Part shown: piece by piece, positions 34,967 through 42,801 of the stretch
Position numbering within the stretch: the stretch's first letter is position 1
Layout of the letters: each line of letters opens with the position of its first letter
Assembly: GCA_913775095.1 (NCBI GenBank)
Contig: CAJYIW010000019.1
Span: forward strand, 248,001 to 312,000
Source of the DNA: an uncultured Siphonobacter sp.
GTDB lineage: Bacteria; Bacteroidota; Bacteroidia; Cytophagales; Spirosomataceae
DNA: 64,000 nucleotides
Direction: 5' to 3'
Program-made: the position numbers and the translations under genes
Notes under the pieces: generated by a model
The model's database searches: none
What the model was told of the DNA's origin: nothing
What the model saw: only the letters and a program-made list of their open reading frames with translations

Positions 34967-35404
34967 ATGGGTAGAGCCAAGGAGACATTTGGTAAGAAAG
35001 AAACCACCAAGAAAAAAATTCAGAAGAAGCAGGAGAAAGAGCTCCGTAAAGAGCAGCGTAAGGAAAATTCCAGCAAGGGTAAATCCGTTGAGGAATTATT
35101 TGTTTACGTCGATGAGAACGGCAATCTTACCAGTGTGCCACCTGAATTGCGTAAAGTGAAAACTCCCCGCGAATTTGTAGCGAAAGGACCCGTTACTGAT
35201 TCGGATCAGGACACCCACTTCGGCGTTGTTTCGTTTTTCAATGAGGCCAAAGGATACGGTTTCATTAAAGATGAGCAGACGCAGGAAAGTATTTTCGTGC
35301 ACATTCTGCAAATAAAAGGAACGGTTCAGCAGGAAGATCGGGTAGAATTCTCGATTGAAAATACTGCTAAAGGCCCTTCGGCTGTTCGGGTAAAGAAAGT
35401 TTAA
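34967..35404 (+). CDS. Cold-shock-domain protein with basic N-terminal extension
   Basis: The 145-residue protein begins with about 45 highly charged residues (KEKQKKRKQ-type repeats, e.g. KKKIQKKQEKELRKEQRKE), then a linker, then a C-terminal cold-shock domain: FGVVSFFNEAKGYGFIKDEQ (RNP1), ESIFVHILQI (RNP2) and SAVRVKKV. The Lys/Arg/Glu-rich extension would add nucleic-acid binding. It is divergent from a minimal Csp and ends in a very strong terminator. Confidence 0.9.
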   Translation: MGRAKETFGKKETTKKKIQKKQEKELRKEQRKENSSKGKSVEELFVYVDENGNLTSVPPELRKVKTPREFVAKGPVTDSDQDTHFGVVSFFNEAKGYGFIKDEQTQESIFVHILQIKGTVQQEDRVEFSIENTAKGPSAVRVKKV

Positions 35405-35423
35405 GACATATCGTGACAGCCTT

Positions 35424-35473
35424 CCATAAAAAAACAGGAGACCTCCGAACAGAGGTCTCCTGTTTTTTTATGG
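35424..35473. terminator. Perfect 22-bp bidirectional terminator
   Basis: An arm starting CCATAAAAAAACAGGAGACC at 35424 is complementary over 22 bp to the arm ending at 35473, around loop CGAACA. It separates the cold-shock-domain gene from the convergent aldo/keto reductase. Confidence 0.92.
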
Positions 35474-35479
35474 AAATCT

Positions 35480-36334
35480 TTAATTAGCAATTTTATTCAG
35501 AATTTCCATGTCATATTTGCTCAGTGAAATGGTTCCGGCCGCCATGTTTTCTTCCAGATGCTGAAGGCTGGAGGTGCCGGGAATGAGCAGGATATGGTTA
35601 GAGCGGTGCAGTAGCCAGCTTAAAGCAATCTGATGGATGCTTACGCCTTTGGCCTCAGCAATCTGCTGGATGACTTCTTCTTTTTTGGAATCCATGCCAC
35701 CGCCGATGGGAAACCAGGGGATAAAGGCAATATTCTGTTGCTCGCAATAGTCCAACACAGATTCCCATTCCCGATTGAATACGCTGTACCGATTCTGAAC
35801 CGATACGACTTCAAAAAAATCCTGAGCTTTTTTAATCTCCTCCACTGACACTTCGGATAAGCCCAGGTGACGGATTTTTCCCTCAGCCTGAGCTTTTTTC
35901 AAAAACTCAAAGGTAATCTCAGCCGGAATTCCCGGGTCAATCCGGTGTAACTGATAAAGATCAATTTGTTCGCGTTTGAGCCGCTGTAAACTGCCATTCA
36001 GTGCTTCGTGCAAATGCTGAGGTGAGGCGTCGTTATGAATATCCGCCCATGGACCGAAGCGAACGAGGCCTCCTTTGGTGCCAATCACGAGATCTGATGC
36101 GTAGGGGTGAAGAGCTTCGGTTATGAGCTGTTCGGAAGTGAAAGGACCGTACTGATCGGCCGTGTCGATAAAATTAACCCCCAGTTCCACGGCTCTTCGC
36201 AGTACATCAATGGAATTTTGAGGGTTTTCGGGCATGCCCCAGATGGCAGGACCCGTGATCCGCATGGCTCCGTATCCGATGCGGTTGACTTCGAGATCGC
36301 CTCCCAGTCGGAAGGTCTTGTTGACGTTTTTCAT
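35480..36334 (-). CDS. Aldo/keto reductase
   Basis: The 284-residue protein has the AKR active-site set: FIDTADQYGPF (Asp and Tyr), IGTKGGLVRFG (Lys) and LYQLHRIDPG (His), then the NADPH-phosphate loop near the end (IPGTSSLQHLEENM). It reduces aldehydes or ketones with NADPH in the cytosol. It starts 6 bp after the broken AraC gene on the same strand, so the pair was probably an operon and the regulator may have controlled it. Confidence 0.92.
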   Translation of the reverse strand: MKNVNKTFRLGGDLEVNRIGYGAMRITGPAIWGMPENPQNSIDVLRRAVELGVNFIDTADQYGPFTSEQLITEALHPYASDLVIGTKGGLVRFGPWADIHNDASPQHLHEALNGSLQRLKREQIDLYQLHRIDPGIPAEITFEFLKKAQAEGKIRHLGLSEVSVEEIKKAQDFFEVVSVQNRYSVFNREWESVLDYCEQQNIAFIPWFPIGGGMDSKKEEVIQQIAEAKGVSIHQIALSWLLHRSNHILLIPGTSSLQHLEENMAAGTISLSKYDMEILNKIAN

Positions 36335-36339
36335 GGCTT

Positions 36340-37239
36340 TTACTGGAACGACTCTCTGAATTGTAAAGGAGAGACACTGGTTTTACTTTTGAATAATTTA
36401 TGAAAAGACTGGGGGTACCGAAATCCAAGCTGGTAGGCGACTTCCGCCACCGACAGATTCGTGGTGCTTAGCAGAACCTTGGCCATTTCGATGACCTTTA
36501 GCTGAATGTGTTGCTGAGCGTTCAGGCCGGTAGCGTTGCGAAGCAGATCGCTGAGGTAATGCTAAGACAGATTCAGCTGGGTCGCCAGCCATTCAACGGT
36601 TGGAATGCCCTCTTTTAGGGACTGATCATCCATAAAATGGCGATTTAGAATATCTTCCAGTTTCGTAAGCAGATCAGTATTTACTTTTTTTCGGGTGATG
36701 AACTGTCGCTGGTAAAACCGGTCGGCATACTGTAACAGCAGTTCCAGCTGGCTAACGATAATATTCTGGCTGTGAGCATCAATAGACGACTGATATTCCA
36801 CCTCGATGTTGTTCAGAATGCTTTCAATGATGGTCTGTTCCTTCTCAGAGACAAACAGGGCTTCGCTTAATTCATACGAGAAGAATCCGTATTTCCGCAG
36901 AGATTTGGCCAGCGGATATCCATGCAGAAAATCAGGATGGATTACCAAGACCCAGCCGTCCGTCGCCACGCCTTCGGTACTTAATACCTGATTCGGAGAA
37001 ATAAAAGAAAGCACCCCCTCATCAAAGTCATAATAATTCTGACCGTAGCGTAGCTTTCCGTTGTAATTCCGCTTCAGGCAGATCTGATAAAAGGGATACA
37101 TAACCTTCTCAGGGTCAGGCTGGGGCGTTTGCGTAATCTGATTCAAATGGAGCACACTGATGAGTGGATGCTGAGGTTTCGGTAAATTCAGCAGGCGGTG
37201 CAATTCTCCTAAAGACTGGACGGATCGGATTTGTTTCAT
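36340..37239 (-). pseudogene. AraC-family regulator interrupted by an in-frame amber codon
   Basis: From ATG 37239 (MKQIRSVQSLGELHRLL) the frame is intact for 225 codons, through a sensor domain and the start of the first helix-turn-helix (VEWLATQLNLS). It then meets TAG at 36562-36564 and resumes in the same frame as HYLSDLLRNATGLNAQQHIQ, VAEVAYQLGFRYPQSFHKLF and ends at TAA 36340-36342. Together the 299 codons make a complete AraC protein. The stop falls at a position where relatives commonly have P, Q or K (CAG to TAG is one transition). The truncated product would lack both DNA-binding helices. Confidence 0.8.
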
Positions 37240-37538
37240 TCGTTTCTGTTCCCTGGAATACCCTGCAAAGATCAGGAACAGAAACATAACGGAAGTATCC
37301 GGATTCCGGTTTATGGTGTTCAGATAGGAAGGGTAGTCAGGAGATGCAGGGAGCGGTCCTGTCACCAGAAAAAAAGGTAGATTAGGCTCCTTACTTCAGA
37401 TACTATTAAGTTAACCAAGTGGTAATGATCGACGAAAAAATGAAAATCAACTTGACATAGGAGAGAGCACCACCCATGGCAATGGTTTTCAGGTTAGGTC
37501 TTGTTTGAGGGCATCCTTCATAATTGAAGTTTTTGACC

Positions 37539-37546
37539 TAGTTTTG
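37539..37546 (+). promoter_or_regulatory. TAnnTTTG promoter of the nuclease gene
   Basis: TAGTTTTG matches the -7 consensus and gives a leader of about 95 nt for the nuclease gene. The rest of the 410-bp region from 37240 shows no coding frame. Confidence 0.5.
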
Positions 37547-37649
37547 CGGGTCTTTCAAACGCCGCTTCGGACAAAACGTTCTCCTGTAGAACGGACTCGG
37601 CATGGTAAAGATGGATTCAGTACCCTAATTCCGCTCGATAGATCATTTT

Positions 37650-38510
37650 ATGTTACCGCCTTTAAAAACACTGAGCAGGACCTCGTTCACCGTCACGATG
37701 GTCCTGACGCTTCTGGTTGCTTCCTGCGGACGCAAAACGGTAGTTACGCCTTCCAGATCATCTGCTAATCTCTCTACGCAGGCGATTCTGGGCTATCCTT
37801 CAGCCGCCACGGCAAACCCATCCACCGAGGATTCGGAGTACCTGTTAGTCAAGCCCCAGTACGTGCTTTCCTATCAACCCCTGATGGGCATTGCCCGCTG
37901 GGTAGGCTGGCATGTACAGAGCAGTGATCTGGGTTCAGCGAACCGTCAGGATGATTTCAGACCCGATGGGGACCTGCCACGACAATTCACGATGATCAGG
38001 CCCGCCGATTATACCAACAGTGGCTTTGACCGCGGACACCTCTGCCCTTCAGGTGATCGTACCGCGACTGCCAGTGGTAACTCCGCGACGTTTGTGATGA
38101 CGAACATGATTCCGCAGGCTCCCAGCTTAAATCGTGGAGTCTGGAGCGACCTGGAAGAATATTGCCGCACGAAGGTGAAACTCGGCTCTGAGGCCTACAT
38201 CTACGCGGGTGGGTACGGAGAAGGGGGCAAGGGATCAAACGGCTCCGCCACTACCATTGCCAGCGGGAAAGTGAAAGTACCCGGCCGCTGCTGGAAAGTC
38301 ATCCTGATTCTGCCCGAAGGCGATAACGACCTGGCCCGGGTCGCAACGGAGAAGGTCGAAGTCATTGCCGTCAACATGCCCAACTCGCAGGACGTAGCCG
38401 GTACGGGCTGGAAAAGATGGACAGTATCCGTGCGGGAACTGGAAAAAGCCACGGGCCTGGATTTCTTCTCGGAGCTTCCCAGAGCCGTGCAGGACAAGAT
38501 TGAGAATTAA
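37650..38510 (+). CDS. Secreted DNA/RNA non-specific endonuclease (NucA type), lipoprotein
   Basis: The 286-residue protein has a lipoprotein signal with lipobox LVASC (about residues 22-26). The catalytic core is FDRGHLCPSGDRT (the DRGH histidine) with the metal-binding asparagine in MTNMIPQAPSLNRGVW. YIYAGGYG and WKVILILPEG follow the family order. It would cut extracellular or periplasmic DNA and RNA with Mg2+. It is a single gene; a broken lipoprotein gene follows. Confidence 0.92.
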   Translation: MLPPLKTLSRTSFTVTMVLTLLVASCGRKTVVTPSRSSANLSTQAILGYPSAATANPSTEDSEYLLVKPQYVLSYQPLMGIARWVGWHVQSSDLGSANRQDDFRPDGDLPRQFTMIRPADYTNSGFDRGHLCPSGDRTATASGNSATFVMTNMIPQAPSLNRGVWSDLEEYCRTKVKLGSEAYIYAGGYGEGGKGSNGSATTIASGKVKVPGRCWKVILILPEGDNDLARVATEKVEVIAVNMPNSQDVAGTGWKRWTVSVRELEKATGLDFFSELPRAVQDKIEN

Positions 38511-38541
38511 TGAATATCTATTTATAGCCTAACCTTCCTTT

Positions 38542-38729
38542 ATGCAGAAAGTATCCTTTCTGCTACTAGCGTTTATTTTATCGGGCTATGTTCTTGTAAA
38601 AAGGAAATAGAACAAGCACCGGAGGCTTTTCCTAAATATTTTGTATGGACTGGAGTCAAGCCAAAAGGCAAGATCCGTTTGCCAACTTCGGGAAACGACT
38701 TTTGTCAGCACCCCTTCGGTATATTTTAA
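38542..38729 (+). pseudogene. Frameshifted small lipoprotein
   Basis: ATG 38542 gives a signal peptide (MQKVSFLLLAFILSGY) that runs into a stop after 22 codons. In another frame, from about 38594, the text continues SCKKEIEQAPEAFPKYFVWT and ends at TAA 38727. Joining them by a one-base shift at about 38588-38596 restores a lipobox LSGY-SC and a lipoprotein of about 60 residues. So a single indel, or a sequencing error, breaks the gene. Confidence 0.6.
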
Positions 38730-38767
38730 TAAAATAGATGGGTAAGCCAATAGGAGAGCCGGAGAAC

Positions 38768-38801
38768 AAAAAAGGGAATCTCATACCGAGATTCCCTTTT
38801 T
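38768..38801 (-). terminator. Intrinsic terminator downstream of tmRNA
   Basis: AAAAAGGGAATCTC and GAGATTCCCTTTTT form a perfect stem. On the minus strand it is 45 bp beyond the tmRNA 3' end and ends in a U run. Confidence 0.85.
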
Positions 38802-38845
38802 CAATGGGTGTAAATCTACTAACGAATAGATTTACGGTCTTACTG

Positions 38846-39215
38846 TGGAGACGGAGGGATTCGAACCCTCGTCCAGAACAGGGACGCCACGCGTCTTCTA
38901 CATGCTTAGTTGTCCTTAAATTGTCGGGAACTAATCAGGTCGACAACGAACCGAATTAATCCCGTATTCGCTGGTACAGATAGAGCTCAGCGAAATCGGC
39001 TCCTCCGACACTACCTTTCGACGTCCCGAACTCCGACCCAGTAGTGTGATGGTTCGGCGGAACGATGGCTAATGGTTAATCCTCCGGATTAAGCAGCCAT
39101 AGCGTAGCTATTGTTGCCAGCTATTGTTTTAGAAGAGTTTTATACGGAAGGTTCTTCCAACTTCCGACATGCTTACACCCGCAACCTCAGCCCGCTGTCA
39201 ATACCCGTCGTCCCC
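38846..39215 (-). ncRNA. ssrA: tmRNA (ssrA)
   Basis: The 3' tRNA-like end (GAGGGTTCGAATCCCTC and CGTCTCC-A) pairs with the 5' GGGGACG at 39209-39215, giving the acceptor stem. The tag frame at 39089-39118 on the minus strand reads GGC AAC AAT AGC TAC GCT ATG GCT GCT TAA, a tag of G-N-N-S-Y-A-M-A-A. This ends in the degradation-type AMAA rather than the usual ALAA. tmRNA rescues stalled ribosomes with SmpB. The length of about 370 nt is normal. Confidence 0.95.
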
Positions 39216-39285
39216 GGATGATGATGCGTCCTGATTAATCATTACGTCTGAGTTACCTGAAGACATCCTGATTAATTTCGGGGCA

Positions 39286-39293
39286 CAAAGATA
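39286..39293 (-). promoter_or_regulatory. TAnnTTTG promoter of tmRNA
   Basis: TATCTTTG on the minus strand is a perfect -7 box, about 70 bp upstream of the mature 5' end, so a precursor of that length is expected. CCTGATTAAT occurs twice in the interval. Confidence 0.65.
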
Positions 39294-39333
39294 ACTTAAT
39301 TTTACGAAAAAATGTTCATTTGTCTGGGCAGAC

Positions 39334-39726
39334 TTACAAACCCAGTTCACTCAGTTCATCTTCCCGAACCATCAATAGTATGGCAGAATGAGGAATTATG
39401 AGGTATTTCTCGCCATCAATTTCCACATCATACCCATTTCGACGTAAAAAAAGTACCTGATCTTTTTCCTGCACCTGAAGAGGAATGTACTTCAAAGCCT
39501 CCTTTTTTTCTTTCCAGGGCTCGTCTTCGTCGTTAGCCACCGGAATCGGAAAACCGGGCCCGACCTTCACTACCACGCCCTGCTGAATATCTTCTTTTTC
39601 AGTCACGGTGGGAGGCAGGTATAAACCTGAGCGGGTTTTGTGTTGATCACTCGTCGGGCGAACCAGGACCTTATCCCCCGACATGACTATCTTTCTAAGG
39701 GTGTTAACACCATCGAGCGTACTCAT
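39334..39726 (-). CDS. GroES-like co-chaperonin (Cpn10 family)
   Basis: The 130-residue protein has the Cpn10 fold: IVMSGDKVLVRPTSDQHKTR (first strand and phosphate region), GLYLPPTVTEKEDIQQGVVV (mobile-loop region) and KVGPGFPIPV. Normal GroES is about 95 residues; here there is an insert of about 30 residues after KVGPGF (NDEDEPWKEKKEALKYI) and a C-terminal extension. No groEL lies near, so it may be a second, specialised co-chaperonin rather than the housekeeping one. Confidence 0.85.
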   Translation of the reverse strand: MSTLDGVNTLRKIVMSGDKVLVRPTSDQHKTRSGLYLPPTVTEKEDIQQGVVVKVGPGFPIPVANDEDEPWKEKKEALKYIPLQVQEKDQVLFLRRNGYDVEIDGEKYLIIPHSAILLMVREDELSELGL

Positions 39727-39782
39727 CTTTTTACATATGCTGGTATAGGCGGCTCAGTCAAAAAAGAATATTCCTTCTGAAA

Positions 39783-40307
39783 TCAGGCGGTAAAATTGTC
39801 AGGAATCTTACCTCTTTTGCCTAGTTCCAGGACTTCCACATCGAAAATCCGGCCTTCAGCCACCTTAAAACGCAGAGCTGTCATGATCCGGTGAAACCCT
39901 TCCTTCCCCGCCGCTCCCGGGTTCATGAACAACATATTCTGAAATTTCGGGTCACGCTCCACCCGCAGGATGTGCGAGTGCCCACAAATGAGGACATCGG
40001 GCCGACCTTCGGCCAGTAACTGCCGGGCATCGGGTTTGTAGCGTCCCGGCGTTCCGGCGATGTGGGTCATCCCCACCTGAACTCCCTCGCAGGTAAAATG
40101 CGTTATAAGGGGAAACTGGCCCCGAATGGGCGGACCGTCGATGTTTCCATACACGCCCCGAATGGGTCTGGCATATTTTTGGAGGCGTTCGTAAACACCC
40201 GTGCCCCAATCGCCTGCGTGCCAGATTTCGTCTGCCCATTGACAATGGGTGTCTAACGCCTCATCAAACCAGCCGTGGGTATCAGAAAATAATAAAATCT
40301 TTTTCAT
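39783..40307 (-). CDS. YfcE/MJ0936-type metallophosphoesterase
   Basis: The 174-residue protein has all metal motifs: LFSDTHGWFD, WHAGDWGTG, YGNIDGPP (the usual N-H-D/E becomes N-I-D), CGHSHILRV and MNPGAAGKE. It belongs to the small calcineurin-like phosphodiesterases acting on small phosphoesters with Mn2+. The physiological substrate is unknown. It is 56 bp upstream of the GroES-like gene on the same strand. Confidence 0.9.
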   Translation of the reverse strand: MKKILLFSDTHGWFDEALDTHCQWADEIWHAGDWGTGVYERLQKYARPIRGVYGNIDGPPIRGQFPLITHFTCEGVQVGMTHIAGTPGRYKPDARQLLAEGRPDVLICGHSHILRVERDPKFQNMLFMNPGAAGKEGFHRIMTALRFKVAEGRIFDVEVLELGKRGKIPDNFTA

Positions 40308-40487
40308 TTCTAAAGTATCCTTTTACCTTGCTGCCCATCAGCAGTTTCACTGATCGACAGTTGAAATACATTCGTTCATGATTCGTCAGCGTCCGGGTGC
40401 TTTCCAAAATGAAGAGAAATCTTCCCGAATCATTGATTCAGAACCAGCGGTCGGCATCCGAAGAGGCGAATATTTAATTAATTGCTT

Positions 40488-41129
40488 ATGATCATCACTC
40501 CTTTTGAAACCGAGCTTTATCAGAAACTTAGCGTTTTTTTCGCTCAGCACGGCTTTGAATTGCTGTCGGATCGGAAGCAATTCAGAAAACAGACTTCAAC
40601 GGGTTTTCACAATGTCGTGTTTTCGACTTCCTACCATGCTCATGAAATCTGGCTGGATGTAAGCATCGGGTTACGGCATCAGGAAATTGAGTTTCTGGCT
40701 CAGCAGTTTCTGGATATCTCTGAAGAGTACCGGGAAGATGCCAATACCCTCGTCATTTCAGTCGGTAAATTTAATGACGATAAATACTTTCGTTACAAAT
40801 TGAACGGAACGAATGATCTGGACGATGTGTGTGAACAGATCAAAGAGTTCCTGACGCAGAGTGGCTTTGCCTTCATGCAAAAATATGAGAGCCTGGAAGC
40901 GTTGGATCAACTGTTCAACAAAGAACCATCCAAGCCCAGTAAATACCTCTATAATCAGACCCATCGTTGTTTTAAGGGCGTCATTGCGGCTCGATTTACC
41001 AATAATGAGCGTTTCTTACGACTCATTGATCTCTATCGACTTCAGGTGGCCAAACTGGGAGCCAGCATTGATGAGCAGCAAACCTTCGAAAGATTACTGA
41101 GCTTTCTGCTGTATCATTCTTTAAATTAA
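40488..41129 (+). CDS. Hypothetical protein
   Basis: The protein of about 213 residues starts at ATG 40488 (MIITPFETELYQKLSVFFAQ). It is hydrophilic, has no signal peptide or membrane segment, and looks like a mixed alpha/beta fold (DRKQFRKQTSTGFHNVVFST, HEIWLDVSIGLRHQEIEFLA). The N-terminal half resembles the layout of DUF4304-type proteins, but this is not secure. It is between convergent and co-directional genes with no functional clue. Confidence 0.6.
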   Translation: MIITPFETELYQKLSVFFAQHGFELLSDRKQFRKQTSTGFHNVVFSTSYHAHEIWLDVSIGLRHQEIEFLAQQFLDISEEYREDANTLVISVGKFNDDKYFRYKLNGTNDLDDVCEQIKEFLTQSGFAFMQKYESLEALDQLFNKEPSKPSKYLYNQTHRCFKGVIAARFTNNERFLRLIDLYRLQVAKLGASIDEQQTFERLLSFLLYHSLN

Positions 41130-41258
41130 AGTTGTTGGTTAGGGATTGTTGGTAGTATTACCGAAAAAGTAATGTAGTGGTTAAGCAAATTAGTGTTGCG
41201 GCTTACCCGGAAATAACCATAACTGACAACGAATAACCGTAAACTGACCACTGAATTA

Positions 41259-42011
41259 ATGTCTCGTACTGCTTTTATTACCGGAGCAACTTCTGGAATT
41301 GGCCGGGCCACCGCCCTGGCTTTTGCTGAATTAGGATATCGTCTGTTATTACACGGGCGTCGTCAGGAACGACTGGATGAACTGCGGGAGTTGCTGTCGT
41401 CGAAAGTCGAAGTCTATACTACGAATTTCGATGTGCGTTACCGCGAAGACGTGGAAGAAGCATACGCCCAGATTCCGGATGATTGGAAAACGATTGATAT
41501 TCTGTTGAATAATGCCGGAAACGCTCATGGATTAGGCCCCATTCAGGACAACGATCCCGATGATTGGGATGCCATGATTGACGGCAATGTGAAGGGAATT
41601 CTGTACGTTTCGAAGCTGGTTATGCCTGGAATGATTGAGCGGAAGAGTGGACATATCATTAACATCAGCTCCGTCGCCGGAAAGCAAACGTATCCCAATG
41701 GAGCGGTGTATTGTGCTTCGAAATCTGCCGTGGAAAGCATTAGTCAGGGCATGCGGCAGGATCTTAATCCTTACGGTATCAAAGTAACCAACATTGCCCC
41801 CGGAGCGGTAGAGACAGAATTTTCGATGGTACGTTTCAAAGGAGACGAAAAGAGAGCGGATTCCGTCTATCAGGGATTCACGCCCTTAAACGCCGAAGAT
41901 ATTGCCGATACCATCAGCTTTGTAGTCACCCGTCCTCCGCACGTGGTGCTGGCGGATATTCTGATTTTCCCCACGGCTCAGGCATCCGCCATGATTCTGA
42001 AGCGGGATTAG
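41259..42011 (+). CDS. Short-chain dehydrogenase/reductase (YdfG-like)
   Basis: The 250-residue SDR has the NADP-binding ITGATSGIGRATALAF, the NNAG motif (ILLNNAGNAHGLG), catalytic Ser in INISSVAG and the YxxxK pair in GAVYCASKSAVES. Arg after the glycine motif (HGRRQERL) favours NADPH. The sequence is closest to YdfG-type 3-hydroxy acid or serine dehydrogenases. It is a single gene. Confidence 0.92.
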   Translation: MSRTAFITGATSGIGRATALAFAELGYRLLLHGRRQERLDELRELLSSKVEVYTTNFDVRYREDVEEAYAQIPDDWKTIDILLNNAGNAHGLGPIQDNDPDDWDAMIDGNVKGILYVSKLVMPGMIERKSGHIINISSVAGKQTYPNGAVYCASKSAVESISQGMRQDLNPYGIKVTNIAPGAVETEFSMVRFKGDEKRADSVYQGFTPLNAEDIADTISFVVTRPPHVVLADILIFPTAQASAMILKRD

Positions 42012-42064
42012 TTATTGCTTTTATTGCCACAAAATGGCTTATTCGAGAGAATAAGCCATTTTTG

Positions 42065-42574
42065 TTAGGAAACCGAATTCCCCAGCGAATGTCGGCTTTT
42101 GTGCTTTCTGAAGGTTTTCTTCTGAAAATCGTTCGACATGACGCTGATGTTACCATCTATTTCCAGCACGGCCAGGTCCACATCTTGCATGTTCTGAACG
42201 CCATGTTCACGGACCGCCGCTTCGAGTTCATTAACGCTGATTCCGGCCCGGGCCAGGTTACGATCTTTCACTTTGCCCTTATAAATCAGCAGAATGGGTT
42301 CACCCTGTAGAAAATGGCTGAAACGCTCATTCCTGTAAATAATCTTTTTTAGAATCAGGTTACCCAGAAACAAGGCACTGGCCGCAATGATACCGCCGGG
42401 CAGGCTCGTGTCAGAACCAACCATGGCGTTTTGTACGGAATTGGAAATCAGTAATATAAATACCAGATCGACAATCGATAACTGAGCCAGTTCTTTCTTG
42501 CCAAACAAACGAATGGCCGCAATAATAAAAAGATAAACGGCTAGAGATCGCCCAATGATATCGAGGTATTGCAT
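42065..42574 (-). CDS. DUF421 (YetF-like) membrane protein
   Basis: The 169-residue protein has two or three N-terminal membrane helices (LAVYLFIIAAIRLFGKKELA, VDLVFILLISNSVQNAM, ASALFLGNLILKK) and a soluble C-terminal domain with GEPILLIYKGKVKDRNL, as in DUF421. The function of the family is not established. It is convergent with the SDR gene. Confidence 0.88.
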   Translation of the reverse strand: MQYLDIIGRSLAVYLFIIAAIRLFGKKELAQLSIVDLVFILLISNSVQNAMVGSDTSLPGGIIAASALFLGNLILKKIIYRNERFSHFLQGEPILLIYKGKVKDRNLARAGISVNELEAAVREHGVQNMQDVDLAVLEIDGNISVMSNDFQKKTFRKHKSRHSLGNSVS

Positions 42575-42746
42575 AAGGTTTAATCAGTTTAGGAAATGGA
42601 GTGACGTAATCTGGTGCGGGATTTCTGTGTAATACCTCTCGAGAAATTCGGCAGGTATCAATCTGCTGAATTATAGGCACAAGATAGGAATCCTGCACTG
42701 GTGAAGGTAGCCAGGTTTAACACTTCTGAATTAAAATACATATAAA

Positions 42747-42780
42747 CAAACGACCCGAAAGCTATACACTTTCGGGTCGC
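42747..42780 (-). terminator. Intrinsic terminator of the PhoD gene
   Basis: CGACCCGAAAG and CTTTCGGGTCG pair around TATACA, 22 bp beyond the PhoD stop on the minus strand. Confidence 0.85.
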
Positions 42781-42801
42781 TACATAACTGTAAACAGAAA
42801 A

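Noticed and set aside
38738-38959. Plus-strand 73-residue frame
   Set aside because: It lies over the tmRNA terminator and tmRNA 3' end.
41131-41258. Inverted GTTG/GGTTA and CAAC/TAACC words upstream of the SDR gene
   Set aside because: They resemble the lysA arrays, but the words vary and the phasing is poor.
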